Assembly (NCBI GenBank): GCA_944388215.1
Contig: CALXHT010000015.1
Coordinates: forward strand, 1 to 50,284
DNA: 50,284 nt
Origin: an uncultured Gemmiger sp.
Lineage (GTDB): Bacteria > Bacillota > Clostridia > Oscillospirales > Ruminococcaceae
Direction: 5' to 3'
Position numbers and translations under genes: made by a program
In this document: positions 21,738 through 29,734 of the stretch, one piece after another
Layout of the letters: each line of letters begins with the position of its first letter
Numbering within the stretch: the first letter of the stretch is position 1
The notes under the pieces: model-generated
The model's input: only the letters and a program-made list of their open reading frames with translations
The model's database searches: none
Told to the model about the DNA's origin: nothing

Positions 21738-23171
21738 ATGATCCATCAGTACAAACTGGGCGGTTACAACATCGTGCTGGACGTGTTCAGCGGCAGCGTG
21801 CACGCCGTGGACGAGGTGGCCTATGACGCCATTGCCCTGATCGACGGCGGCAAGAGCCGGGAGGAGGCGGCCGCGGCGCTGGAGAAGAAGTACGCGGGCC
21901 GCGCCGACGTGACCCCCGCTGATATCCGGGACTGCCTGGACGACATCGACGAGCTGACGAAGGAGGGCAAGCTGTTTGCCCCCGACGCCTACGCCGACTA
22001 TGCCTTTGATTTCAAGAACCGTTCCAATGTGGTGAAGGCGCTCTGCCTGCATGTGGCGCACACCTGCAACCTGAACTGCAGCTATTGTTTTGCGGCCCAG
22101 GGCAAGTTCCACGGCGAGGCGGGGCTGATGAGCTTCGAGACCGGCAAACAGGCGCTGGATTTCCTGGTCGCCCATTCGGGCACCCGGCGCAACCTGGAAG
22201 TGGACTTTTTCGGCGGCGAACCGCTGATGAACTTTGAGGTGTGCAAGCAGCTGGTGGCCTACGCCCGCAGCATCGAGAAGGCGGCGGGCAAGAATTTCCG
22301 GTTCACGCTGACCACCAACGGCATCGGCATCACCGACGAGGTCATCGAGTGGGCCAACAAGGAATGCTACAACGTGGTGCTGTCGCTGGACGGCCGCAAG
22401 GAAGTGAACGACCGGTTCCGTGTGGACCTGGCGGGCAACGGCAGCTATGACCGCATCGTGCCCAAGTTCCAGAAGCTGGTCAAGGCCCGGGGCGGCAAGG
22501 GCTATTACATGCGGGGCACTTTTACCCATCACAACGTGGATTTCACGAAAGATCTGTTTCATATGGCGGACGATCTGGGCTTCACGGAGCTGTCCATGGA
22601 GCCGGTGGTGGCGTCCCCCGATTCGCCGGAAGCCCTCACCGAGGAGGACCTGCCCAAGCTGTTCGACCAGTACGAGCTGCTGGCCAAGGACATGCTGCGC
22701 CGTCAGAAAGCGGGCAAGCCCATCACCTTCTACCATTACATTCTGGACCTGAAACACGGCCCCTGCATCTACAAGCGGATCTCGGGGTGCGGGTCGGGCA
22801 CCGAGTACATGGCGGTGACGCCCTGGGGGGATCTGTATCCCTGCCACCAGTTTGTGGGCGACCCGGAGTACAAGCTGGGCAACGTGTGGGACGGCGTGAC
22901 CAACACCGCCCTGCGGGATGAGTTCAAGCTGTGCAACGTCTATGCCCGCCCCGACTGCAAGGATTGCTGGGCGCGGCTCTACTGTGCGGGCGGCTGCGCG
23001 GCCAACGCGCTGCACGCCACCGGCGACATCCACGGCACCTACGAGTACGGATGCAAGGTGTTCCGCAAGCGGATGGAATGCGCCCTGATGATCCAGGTGG
23101 CCCAGCGCCTCGACCCGGAACTGGCCCGCAACGCCGTGCAGTATGAGAGCGACTGCGACGGCTGCGAGTGA
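21738..23171 (+). CDS. scfB: SCIFF radical SAM maturase
   Basis: 477 aa. An N-terminal RiPP-recognition region (MIHQYKLGGYNIVLDVFSGS, about residues 1-90) precedes a radical SAM barrel with HTCNLNCSYCFAAQGKFHGE (CxxxCxxC, about residues 110-117) and DFFGGEPLMNF. The C-terminal SPASM domain supplies many cysteines for auxiliary Fe-S clusters (GCGSGTEY, DLYPCHQF, CNVYARPDCKDCWARLYCAGGCAAN, CDGC). The enzyme uses S-adenosylmethionine to build the thioether crosslinks in the SCIFF peptide. The ATG follows CAAGGAG. The order precursor-maturase is the family norm. Confidence 0.96.
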   Translation: MIHQYKLGGYNIVLDVFSGSVHAVDEVAYDAIALIDGGKSREEAAAALEKKYAGRADVTPADIRDCLDDIDELTKEGKLFAPDAYADYAFDFKNRSNVVKALCLHVAHTCNLNCSYCFAAQGKFHGEAGLMSFETGKQALDFLVAHSGTRRNLEVDFFGGEPLMNFEVCKQLVAYARSIEKAAGKNFRFTLTTNGIGITDEVIEWANKECYNVVLSLDGRKEVNDRFRVDLAGNGSYDRIVPKFQKLVKARGGKGYYMRGTFTHHNVDFTKDLFHMADDLGFTELSMEPVVASPDSPEALTEEDLPKLFDQYELLAKDMLRRQKAGKPITFYHYILDLKHGPCIYKRISGCGSGTEYMAVTPWGDLYPCHQFVGDPEYKLGNVWDGVTNTALRDEFKLCNVYARPDCKDCWARLYCAGGCAANALHATGDIHGTYEYGCKVFRKRMECALMIQVAQRLDPELARNAVQYESDCDGCE

Positions 23172-23174
23172 TTT

Positions 23175-23470
23175 GTTCCTTCTTTGCAAAGAAGGAACCG
23201 AAGAAATTCCAAACAAAAATATCCCGCAGGGTAACCCCTGCGGGATATTTTTATGGGAAGTCCCGGTTCTTCCCTGCAAACAGGGAACACACAGGAATGA
23301 ACCTGTAGGGCGGGGTCTTGACCCCGCCGGGGAATGGGCGGCCATGTGGGCTATCCTTTTTGCGAGGAAGGGCCGAAAAATCTCAACAAAAATATCCCGA
23401 GGGGGCTTTGAACCCCTCGGGATATTTTTCATTAAGAGTTCTTTTGGTTCTTTTCTTGCAAGAAAAGAAC
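23175..23470. repeat. Composite repeat region with two terminators
   Basis: In order: a perfect 24-bp palindrome (23175-23198) 4 nt after the scfB stop; a terminator at 23215-23253 (ATATCCCGCAGGG / CCCTGCGGGATAT); a single TGTAGGGCGGGG box (23304-23330); a second terminator at 23388-23430 (ATATCCCGAGGGG / CCCCTCGGGATAT); and a GTTCTTTTCTTG-type palindrome (23447-23470) 11 nt before the convergent gene's stop. No gene is seen in this 309-nt gap. Confidence 0.85.
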
Positions 23471-23480
23471 AGTCCCCTAA

Positions 23481-24458
23481 TCAGCTGAACATAACCACGT
23501 CGTCCTTGGGCTTTTCGCCGGGCTCCACCTTGAGGGCGGTAAGCACCGGGCCGGTGGCGTCGGGGGTCTGGCCCTGGTAGATGGGATGGTATTTCACGTT
23601 CACCTTGGCGGTCAGGGTGATCCAGCTGCGCTGCTCCAGGTTCTTGTAGTCGTCGTACTTGCAGGGGAAGCCCACAAACTGGATATCCTGCACACAGCAG
23701 GTCATGGCGAAGCGGCCGGGCACAAAGCTGCCCTTGCCCGCCCGGTTGGTCTGGCAGACCTGGGCCAGGAACTTCACGGTCTTGCCGTCGTACTTCTTGG
23801 CGTCGTCCATGCAGTCCATATACCAGATGCCGAAGAATTCCTCGGGAATTTCAATGACCGGCGCGTTCACATCGAAGGGCAGCGGATCGGGAATGTCGTC
23901 GTAGGCCACGCTGCCGTCGGCGAACTCGTAAGCGATGTCACAGCGGCGGCTGGCCTGCCGCACCAGCTTGTGGATGAGCTGGCGGCTCTCGTCGTCGTTC
24001 ACGTGCTCGGCACGGTTCACCACCAGCAGTTCACTGCCCCGCAGCTTGTCCAGCAAGAGGGACCGCATGGCGTTGTCCCCCGCGTAGGTCTTGATGGTGG
24101 TGCCGTCCGCCGTGGCCAGGCACTGATACACCAGCCAGTTGTCCGGCATGGCGTCGTACAGGTCCTGGATCAGCCACATGCCGTTGTACTCGATGATGAC
24201 GCGGCCGCAGCCGGACTTTTTCTCCAGCGCTTCCAGGTTTTCTTTGGTCAGCTCGCTCTTGTCCTCCAGCTGGGCCACATGCACCCCGCCGAAGGCAAAG
24301 CGGTCGGGGTCATACTCTTCCTCGCCCTCCTCGCAGACCAGCAGCAGCGTCTTGTCGCCGGAATCGAACTGGGGGTCCTCCATGGTCTCCTGGATGAACT
24401 TGGTCTTGCCGCTCTCCAGCTGGCCCACAAACAGGTAGACCGGAATCTGTCTTGCCAT
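23481..24458 (-). CDS. CobW-like GTPase fused to a YcgQ/TIGR03943-like domain
   Basis: 325 aa. The N-terminal part is a P-loop NTPase related to G3E GTPases: IPVYLFVGQLESGKTKFIQE with GQLESGKT as Walker A (about residues 12-19), then VIIEYNGMWLIQDL and LLVVNRAEHVND in place of NKxD. From about residue 210 the protein has a beta-rich domain with WYMDCMDDAKKYDGKTVKFLAQV, FVPGRFAMTCCVQDIQFVGFPCKY, matching the C-terminal domain of YcgQ/TIGR03943 permease subunits. Those are usually paired with YcgR permeases and CobW GTPases in metal-linked operons. Its start lies 19 nt after the stop of the His-rich GTPase gene, so the two are co-transcribed. Confidence 0.75.
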   Translation of the reverse strand: MARQIPVYLFVGQLESGKTKFIQETMEDPQFDSGDKTLLLVCEEGEEEYDPDRFAFGGVHVAQLEDKSELTKENLEALEKKSGCGRVIIEYNGMWLIQDLYDAMPDNWLVYQCLATADGTTIKTYAGDNAMRSLLLDKLRGSELLVVNRAEHVNDDESRQLIHKLVRQASRRCDIAYEFADGSVAYDDIPDPLPFDVNAPVIEIPEEFFGIWYMDCMDDAKKYDGKTVKFLAQVCQTNRAGKGSFVPGRFAMTCCVQDIQFVGFPCKYDDYKNLEQRSWITLTAKVNVKYHPIYQGQTPDATGPVLTALKVEPGEKPKDDVVMFS

Positions 24459-24476
24459 AGCTGCGTTCCTTTCTTA

Positions 24477-25703
24477 TTACAGGCCAAACAGCGTGGCCAG
24501 TTCAGACTCTTTCAGCTCCGAGCCGATGACGCACAGCTTGCCGGTGACATCGGGGGTGCTGGACCGGATCTCGTGCTCACCGGGCACCATGTCGAACTCC
24601 AGCCAGCCCTCGGCGCCGCCGTCCACAATGCCCTTGGCCCGCAGGATCATGCCGTAATCGCCGCTGTCCAGCTTGGTGAGGGCTTCGTCCAGCGCCGCAT
24701 GGCTGAACTTGTGGGCCGTCTCCCGGCCCCAGCTGGTGAAGATCTCGTCGGCGTCGTGGTCGTGGTGATGATGCCCGCAGCTGCAGACGCCGTGCTCGTC
24801 GTAGTGGTGCTCGTGATGCTCGTGATCGTGGCAGCACCCGCCCTCCTCATGGTCGTGGTCATGATGGTGGCAGCATTCGTGCTCTTCCTCGTCATGATCG
24901 TGGTGATGGCAGCACTCGTGCTCCTCATCATGGTCATGGTGGTGGCAGCACTCGTGCTCCTCGTCATGGTCATGGTGGTGGCAGCATTCGTGATCCTCGC
25001 CGTCGTGATGATGGTGATGGTGGTGGTGTTCCTCCTCGCCGGCATGGGCCTCGTTGGCGGCGCGGGCCTCCTTGAGCAGCTCGGCCACCAGGTCCCGCTT
25101 GCCGTCCATGACCGAGACGATCTGGCTGCCGGTGAGGGCGGTCCAGTCGGTGGTGACGATGGTGGCGGTGGGGTTCTTTTCGGCCAGCAGGGCCACGGCG
25201 TCGGCGATCTTCTTCTCGCTGGCGTTGCCGGTGCGGCTGAGGATGATGCAGGAAGCGTGGCTGACCTGGTCATCGTAGAACTCGCCGAAGTTCTTCATAT
25301 ACATCTTGACCTTGTTCACGTCGGCGACGGTCACAAAGCTGTTGAGGATGACGGGCAGCGTCTCGGCCACGCCTTCCACGGCGCGGGTCACATCGGACAG
25401 TTTGCCCACGCCGGAGGGTTCGATGAGGATGCGGTCGGGGTGGTAGGTCTCCACGACCTTTTTCAGGGCTTCCCGGAAGTCGCCCACCAGGGAGCAGCAG
25501 ATGCAGCCGGAGTTCAGTTCGTTGACCTGGATGCCGGCCTCCCGCATGAAGCCGCCGTCGATGCCGATCTCACCGAATTCGTTTTCGATCAGGACGATGC
25601 GCTCTCCGACGAAGCACTCCTGGATCAGTTTCTTGATGAGCGTGGTCTTGCCTGCGCCCAGAAAGCCGGAAAAAATATCAATTTTGGTCTTGTTCTCTGC
25701 CAT
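24477..25703 (-). CDS. G3E/CobW-family GTPase with His/Cys-rich metal-binding insert
   Basis: 408 aa. Walker A is in IFSGFLGAGKTTLIKK (about residues 13-20), IENEFGEIGIDG is the switch region, and NSGCICCSL (CxCC at 67-70) is the metal site of ZNG1/YeiR/CobW metallochaperone GTPases; LSRTG replaces NKxD. Residues 226-316 hold eight consecutive His, then four tandem units of HECCHHHDHDEE type (starting at 238, 250, 262 and 275) and further His/Cys clusters. The CobW C-terminal domain follows (IFTSWGRETAHKF...). It probably loads or stores Zn, Ni or Co. The ATG at 25703 follows AGAGGTG; a longer reading to 25769 lacks a binding site. Confidence 0.88.
   Translation of the reverse strand: MAENKTKIDIFSGFLGAGKTTLIKKLIQECFVGERIVLIENEFGEIGIDGGFMREAGIQVNELNSGCICCSLVGDFREALKKVVETYHPDRILIEPSGVGKLSDVTRAVEGVAETLPVILNSFVTVADVNKVKMYMKNFGEFYDDQVSHASCIILSRTGNASEKKIADAVALLAEKNPTATIVTTDWTALTGSQIVSVMDGKRDLVAELLKEARAANEAHAGEEEHHHHHHHHDGEDHECCHHHDHDEEHECCHHHDHDEEHECCHHHDHDEEEHECCHHHDHDHEEGGCCHDHEHHEHHYDEHGVCSCGHHHHDHDADEIFTSWGRETAHKFSHAALDEALTKLDSGDYGMILRAKGIVDGGAEGWLEFDMVPGEHEIRSSTPDVTGKLCVIGSELKESELATLFGL
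24833..24992 (-). repeat. Tandem coding repeat (36-39 bp units) in the His-rich GTPase
   Basis: Four near-identical units encoding HECCHHHDHDEE-type segments lie in register with the reading frame; spacing is 12, 12 and 13 codons. The tandem arrangement makes this stretch prone to copy-number change. Confidence 0.85.
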
Positions 25704-25845
25704 GATGGCACCTCTGTTTCGCTGAATTGGTTGGTTCTGGCAGTTGCAAACACTAACTGCTAATACCATTATAACAAACGCGTCAAGGGGTTTCGGGGCA
25801 TTTGGGGGGGATTTTTTTGAACTTTTTGCAAATATTGCGGGCTGC

Positions 25846-25873
25846 TTGACCTTTCAGCAAAACGTGGTATGAT
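25846..25873 (+). promoter_or_regulatory. Promoter of the Xaa-Pro aminopeptidase gene
   Basis: TTGACC (25846-25851), 16-nt spacer, TATGAT (25868-25873), 34 nt before the TTG start. The divergent His-rich GTPase gene has a TATAAT on the other strand near 25770 but no good -35. Confidence 0.7.
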
Positions 25874-25907
25874 GAAAACAAGTTAAGATACGAGGGAGTG
25901 TTGAACG

Positions 25908-27695
25908 TTGACAACCAATGAAAAGATTGCCGCGCTGCGTGCCGCCGCGAAAGCCGCGGGCGCAGACGCCGTTTTGCTGATGACCAGCGACCCGCATTGC
26001 AGCGAGTATCTGCCGGCCTACTACAATGCCCTGGCGTGGTTCTCCGGCTTCACCGGCGAGAATTCCACCCTGGTGGTGACCCAGGAGGGTTCGGCGCTGT
26101 GGTGTGACGGCCGGTTCTATGTCCAGGCGGACAAGCAGCTGGCGGGCACCGAGATTGAGTGCATGCATGCCGGTTCGGCGGGTGTGCCCACGGTGGCGGA
26201 GTACCTGACGGACCATCTGAAGGCCGGGGAGACGCTGCTTTTGAACGGCAGCTGTGTGCCGGCGGACCTGGCCCACGAGTATGCCGATGTTCTTGCCAAG
26301 AACGGTGCTTCTCTGAAGAGCCAGGACGTGGCCAGCCCCATCTGGGATGCCACCGGCGAGCGTCCGGCGCTGCCCGATACCCCCTGCCAGCTGCTGACGG
26401 TGGCCCAGACCGGCGCCACGGCGGCGGAGAAGGTAGCCCGGGTGCGGGAAGAGCTGGCCAAGGCGGGTGCCACGGCGCTGGCCGTGACGGGTCTTGACTG
26501 TGTGGGCTGGCTGCTGAACCTGCGGGCGCGGGATCTGCCCTGCACGCCGCTGGCGGTGGCCTATGCGCTGGTGACTTCCAGGGACTGCACGCTGTTTGTG
26601 GCGCCGGGACGGCTGACTGACGCCGACGCCGCCACGCTGGCGGAAAACGGCGTGGCCATCCGCGGCTACGGCGATCTGCTGGACGCGGTGAGCAAGGTGG
26701 ATGCCGGCGAGGTGTTCCTGGTGGACGAGAAGGCCACCAACTTTGACCTGTACACGGCGCTGTCCGCCTACAAGACGGTGGCGGGCACCGATCCCATCTT
26801 TGCGCTGAAGGGCGTGAAGAACGAGGTGGAGCTGAAGAATATCCGGGAATGCCATATCCGGGACGGCGTGGCGGTGGTCCGGTTCGAGATGGACCTGGAG
26901 AAGGCGCTGGCCGAGGGCAAGGAGCTCTACGAGACCGACATTGAAAAGATGCTGCAGAAGCGCCGTGCCGAGCAGCCGGGCTATTTTGAGGACAGTTTCT
27001 CCACCATTGCGGCCTGGGGTCCCAACGCGGCGATGATGCATTACCATGCCGAGGGCGAGGTCAACAGCAAGATTGAGCGTCGCGGCTTCCTGCTGGTGGA
27101 TAACGGCGGCCAGTACGACTGCGGCACCACCGACATCACCCGGACCTATCCGGTGGGGCCCCTGACCGACGACGAGCGGAAGTATTACACCTGGGTGCTC
27201 CAGAGCCACATCGACATGGCCCGGGCGGTCTTCCTGGATTACTGCACGGGGTTTGCGCTGGACACCTTTGCCCGGGGTCCTGTGTGGGCCCACAAGGTGA
27301 ATTACCGCTGCGGCACCGGCCACGGTGTGGGCTTCATCTCGGGTGTGCATGAGGGTCCCCAGAGCCTGCGGCCCAACAACCCGGTGATCTTCAAGCCGGG
27401 CATGACCATCACCGACGAGCCGGGCATCTATGAGACCGACGAGGTGGGTATCCGCATCGAGAACGAGCTGGAGTGCATCGACCTGGGCGACAACCAGTAC
27501 GGCCATTGGCTGGGCTTCACGCCGCTGACGGTGGTGCCCATCGACACCACGCCGGTGATCGTGGATGAGCTGTCCCGTGTGCAGATCGATTGGCTGAACG
27601 CCTTCCACAAGCATGTCTATGAGACGCTGGCCCCCCGCCTGACCGACGAGGAAAAGACCTGGCTGGCCAACAAGTGCGCGCCCATCGGGCGGTGA
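25908..27695 (+). CDS. Xaa-Pro aminopeptidase (M24B)
   Basis: 595 aa. Two creatinase-like N-terminal domains (TTNEKIAALRAAAKAAGADA..., WFSGFTGENSTLVVTQEG) precede the pita-bread catalytic domain. The dimetal ligands are visible: LLVDNGGQYDCGTTDITRTYPVG (two Asp), GTGHGVGFISGVHEGP (His, about residue 469), ITDEPGIYETDEVGIRIENEL (two Glu). Length fits the roughly 590-aa clostridial and eukaryotic-type aminopeptidase P, which removes N-terminal residues before proline. The start is TTG at 25908, with GAGGGAG about 8 nt upstream and no in-frame ATG nearby. It is followed directly by a structured repeat element. Confidence 0.93.
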   Translation: MTTNEKIAALRAAAKAAGADAVLLMTSDPHCSEYLPAYYNALAWFSGFTGENSTLVVTQEGSALWCDGRFYVQADKQLAGTEIECMHAGSAGVPTVAEYLTDHLKAGETLLLNGSCVPADLAHEYADVLAKNGASLKSQDVASPIWDATGERPALPDTPCQLLTVAQTGATAAEKVARVREELAKAGATALAVTGLDCVGWLLNLRARDLPCTPLAVAYALVTSRDCTLFVAPGRLTDADAATLAENGVAIRGYGDLLDAVSKVDAGEVFLVDEKATNFDLYTALSAYKTVAGTDPIFALKGVKNEVELKNIRECHIRDGVAVVRFEMDLEKALAEGKELYETDIEKMLQKRRAEQPGYFEDSFSTIAAWGPNAAMMHYHAEGEVNSKIERRGFLLVDNGGQYDCGTTDITRTYPVGPLTDDERKYYTWVLQSHIDMARAVFLDYCTGFALDTFARGPVWAHKVNYRCGTGHGVGFISGVHEGPQSLRPNNPVIFKPGMTITDEPGIYETDEVGIRIENELECIDLGDNQYGHWLGFTPLTVVPIDTTPVIVDELSRVQIDWLNAFHKHVYETLAPRLTDEEKTWLANKCAPIGR

Positions 27696-27703
27696 GCTAC
27701 GCT

Positions 27704-27872
27704 CTCAAAGAGGAGGTTCGGATTCAGCGGCTGCGCCGCGTCTCCTGCACCTCCCCTTTGGATTCCCACCGTCGCCAAAAAGCAGGCCCTCATGCCTGAC
27801 GGCGACTCGTTCCCGCTTTTTGGCTCTCGATGTGTCCGCTTCGTCGGCGCATGTCCGCCGAAGCGGACGGGA
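27704..27872 (+). repeat. Structured 3'-UTR element, copy 1
   Basis: It begins 9 nt after the aminopeptidase stop. The first ~50 bp (CTCAAAGAGGAGGTTCGGAT...CTGCACCTCCC) recur in inverted orientation at 40141-40191. Three helices are predicted: CAGCGGCTGCGCCGCG; GCCAAAAAGC/GCTTTTTGGC (27774-27783 with 27815-27824); and TCCGCTTCG/CGAAGCGGA (27835-27843 with 27859-27867) around loop TCGGCGCATGTCCGC. The element ends with GGATTAA. No ORF is apparent. Confidence 0.8.
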
Positions 27873-27887
27873 TTAAGCGCTTTGTGC

Positions 27888-28005
27888 GTTCTTTTCTTGC
27901 AAGAAAAGAACCAAAAGAACTCTAATTAAAAATATCCCGAGGGGGTACCCCCTCGGGATATTTTTGTTTGGAATTTCTTCGGTTCATTCTTTGCAAAGAA
28001 GGAAC
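27888..28005. repeat. Palindrome - terminator - palindrome composite
   Basis: A GTTCTTTTCTTG-type perfect palindrome (27888-27911), a terminator at 27928-27965 (ATATCCCGAGGGG / CCCCTCGGGATAT with A and T runs on both sides) and a GTTCATTCTTTG palindrome with one mismatch (27982-28005). It separates the convergent aminopeptidase and CpeT-like genes and fills the rest of the 321-nt gap. Confidence 0.85.
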
Positions 28006-28016
28006 ACACAACACAC

Positions 28017-28562
28017 TCACGCCCGTTTGTACAGGATGGGCTCATCAAAACCGAAGGTGCGTTTGCCGTTGACTTCCATGCTCTCGGAGACTTCCAGCAC
28101 ATCGGCGCTGAACCGCTCGAACAGCGTGAACTTCAGCACCGGGCTGAACATCGACACGCTGCCGCCCTCCCAGACGCCGTCCTTCTCCCTGTACAAGGCC
28201 GGGGTGAACTTCGCCGACGGCTTCAGGTCCGCGTAGGCCACCGGCTTCATGTTGGCATAGGTGAAGCTGTCCTTGTCATAGCCCGCCGGCAGATCATAGC
28301 TGGTCAGCCGCACGCCGTCCTCTTCCTCCGTGAAGAGGAACAGATGGGGCGCCGCATGGGTGTTGCCGTTCGACGTAAAATAGCTCTCCTCCACCATGAA
28401 CACCCCCGCAAAATCCGCCGGCAGCCCGGTGATCTTGTCGTTGCAGGCCGTGTTCACATGCTCCGCATAGGGGAAGTTCTCCCCCGCCTTGGCTTCATAC
28501 TGGGCCTTGTTGTTGAAATGCCCGGTCAGAATCTTCATAAAATCATTCAGCTTGCTCATCAT
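28017..28562 (-). CDS. CpeT/CpcT-like (DUF1001) protein, tentative
   Basis: 181 aa. The opening LNDFMKILTGHFNNKAQYEA, then VFMVEESYF and HLFLFTEEEDGVRLTSYDLP, resembles the CpeT/CpcT beta-barrel family (lTGxFsnxaQ ... xExx ... Pyrqrxy), known as phycobilin lyases in cyanobacteria but also present in non-photosynthetic bacteria. No pigment role is expected here. Two adjacent ATGs (28562, 28559) are possible, with AAAGGGG upstream. The gene has a strong promoter bracketed by two dyads, implying tight repression. The family call rests on pattern memory only. Confidence 0.55.
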   Translation of the reverse strand: MMSKLNDFMKILTGHFNNKAQYEAKAGENFPYAEHVNTACNDKITGLPADFAGVFMVEESYFTSNGNTHAAPHLFLFTEEEDGVRLTSYDLPAGYDKDSFTYANMKPVAYADLKPSAKFTPALYREKDGVWEGGSVSMFSPVLKFTLFERFSADVLEVSESMEVNGKRTFGFDEPILYKRA

Positions 28563-28632
28563 GTATGCCCCTTTCTGAGGTTGGCCCGCCGCAGCGGGCG
28601 GAATGCATTCTCTGTGTCCCGCGGTGTTCCCG

Positions 28633-28674
28633 CTTGACAATGTCAAGTATAGTCCCATCGGTTGACTAAGTCAA
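28633..28674 (-). promoter_or_regulatory. Promoter with two palindromic operators
   Basis: Minus strand -35 TTGACT (28674-28669), 17-nt spacer, -10 TATACT (28651-28646). A dyad TTGACTTAGTCAA covers the -35 (28662-28674), and a second, CTTGACATTGTCAAG, lies just downstream of the -10 (28633-28647). Both fit TTGAC-N3-GTCAA, with centres 28 bp apart. A MarR-, TetR- or CRP/FNR-type dimeric regulator is likely. Confidence 0.75.
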
Positions 28675-28744
28675 GCAGTAAAATTCAAAACTTTCTGTGA
28701 ACAAAAAAGAGGCGGGGCCGAAGCCCCGCCCCCTGGCGGTTGTT

Positions 28745-29704
28745 TCAATGGGAAGAAATCTGCAGTACACCCGCTTCGTAGTCCTCCTGGCTGCAGGGCA
28801 CGCAGCGGTCCACCTGCCAGATGCCATCCCGCCAGATGGCCTGGATGGTCATATAGTCGGTGCCGGATTCCGTTTCGCCGGTGTTGCGGTTGACGCCGGT
28901 CCACTGTCCGGCGGCGTTCAGCGTGACCTTGTGGTCGCCGTAGGCCAGCCCGGCCGTCGAGAAGGTCATGTCGGAGGTATCCAGGTTGTACTGGACGGCG
29001 TCGTAGGCGCCCTGGGTGATATCCCCCTCCCAGCTCTGGCCGTTGAGGTCGCTGGAGAACCGCAGGTCCTCCACCTTGCGGGAGTTGAAGGCCTGCAGCT
29101 GGGACCGGTAGTACACCGACAGCATGGCGTCCAGGTAGGCTTCATCGGGGTCGTTGTAGCCTTCCGCGTCGCAGGGGGTCATGGTGCCGAAGGAAGCCGT
29201 GGGGTTGCTGGGCTTGGACACCAGGGCCAGGGAGGTCTCGTAGCTGTCGCCCTGGGGCTGGATGGCCCGCAGCAGGGTGTCGGTCTGGGTCAGGACGCTC
29301 CGGTCCAGATAGAGGCGGCCGTCCTCGGCGGCGGCGAAGGTGGTCTCCACCCCGTTGACGGTGATCCGCAGTCCCGGCACCTCGGTGAGGTTTTCCAGGT
29401 AGAGGCGGTCGGCCTCGCCGGGAACGGCGGTGGCGGCGGCGCTCTCCGCCGTGACGGTCACCGGGGCGTCGGCGGGCTGGGCGGAGCGGCCGAACAGCTG
29501 GAAGGCCCCCACCCACAGCACCAGGATGAGCACCACCACGGCGGCCACCGTCAGCACGACCACCCCGCGCTTGCGGCGCACAAAGGATTCCGGCGGCCAG
29601 CCGGGGGCCTGGGGCGGCACCTCCGAGAGAGGCGCACCGCACTTTGAGCAGAATTTTTCGCCGGGCCGGCGGCTGACGGCCCCGCACTTGGGACAGCGTT
29701 TCAT
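28745..29704 (-). CDS. Zinc-ribbon membrane protein with extracytoplasmic domain
   Basis: 319 aa. An N-terminal zinc ribbon (MKRCPKCGAVSRRPGEKFCS followed by KCG; cysteines 4, 7, 19, 22), a Pro-rich linker, a single TM helix (GVVVLTVAAVVVLILVLWVG, about residues 48-67) and a roughly 240-aa outer domain. The architecture is that of TcaA/YvbJ-like sensors. The outer domain has a small beta region (LRITVNGVETTFAAAEDGRLYL) and a NTF2-like C-terminus (AYLDAMLSVYYRSQLQAFNS ... IQAIWRDGIWQVDRC). Function is unknown. The ATG follows AAAGGAG. It lies 30 nt downstream of the glycosyltransferase gene and is probably co-transcribed. Confidence 0.8.
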   Translation of the reverse strand: MKRCPKCGAVSRRPGEKFCSKCGAPLSEVPPQAPGWPPESFVRRKRGVVVLTVAAVVVLILVLWVGAFQLFGRSAQPADAPVTVTAESAAATAVPGEADRLYLENLTEVPGLRITVNGVETTFAAAEDGRLYLDRSVLTQTDTLLRAIQPQGDSYETSLALVSKPSNPTASFGTMTPCDAEGYNDPDEAYLDAMLSVYYRSQLQAFNSRKVEDLRFSSDLNGQSWEGDITQGAYDAVQYNLDTSDMTFSTAGLAYGDHKVTLNAAGQWTGVNRNTGETESGTDYMTIQAIWRDGIWQVDRCVPCSQEDYEAGVLQISSH

Positions 29705-29734
29705 GGCAGACACTCCTTTCGGGGTGGGGCGGCG

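Noticed and set aside
21288-23432. Minus-strand 714-codon frame across the SCIFF maturase
   Set aside because: It is antisense to a well-supported radical SAM gene and runs through repeats and a terminator.
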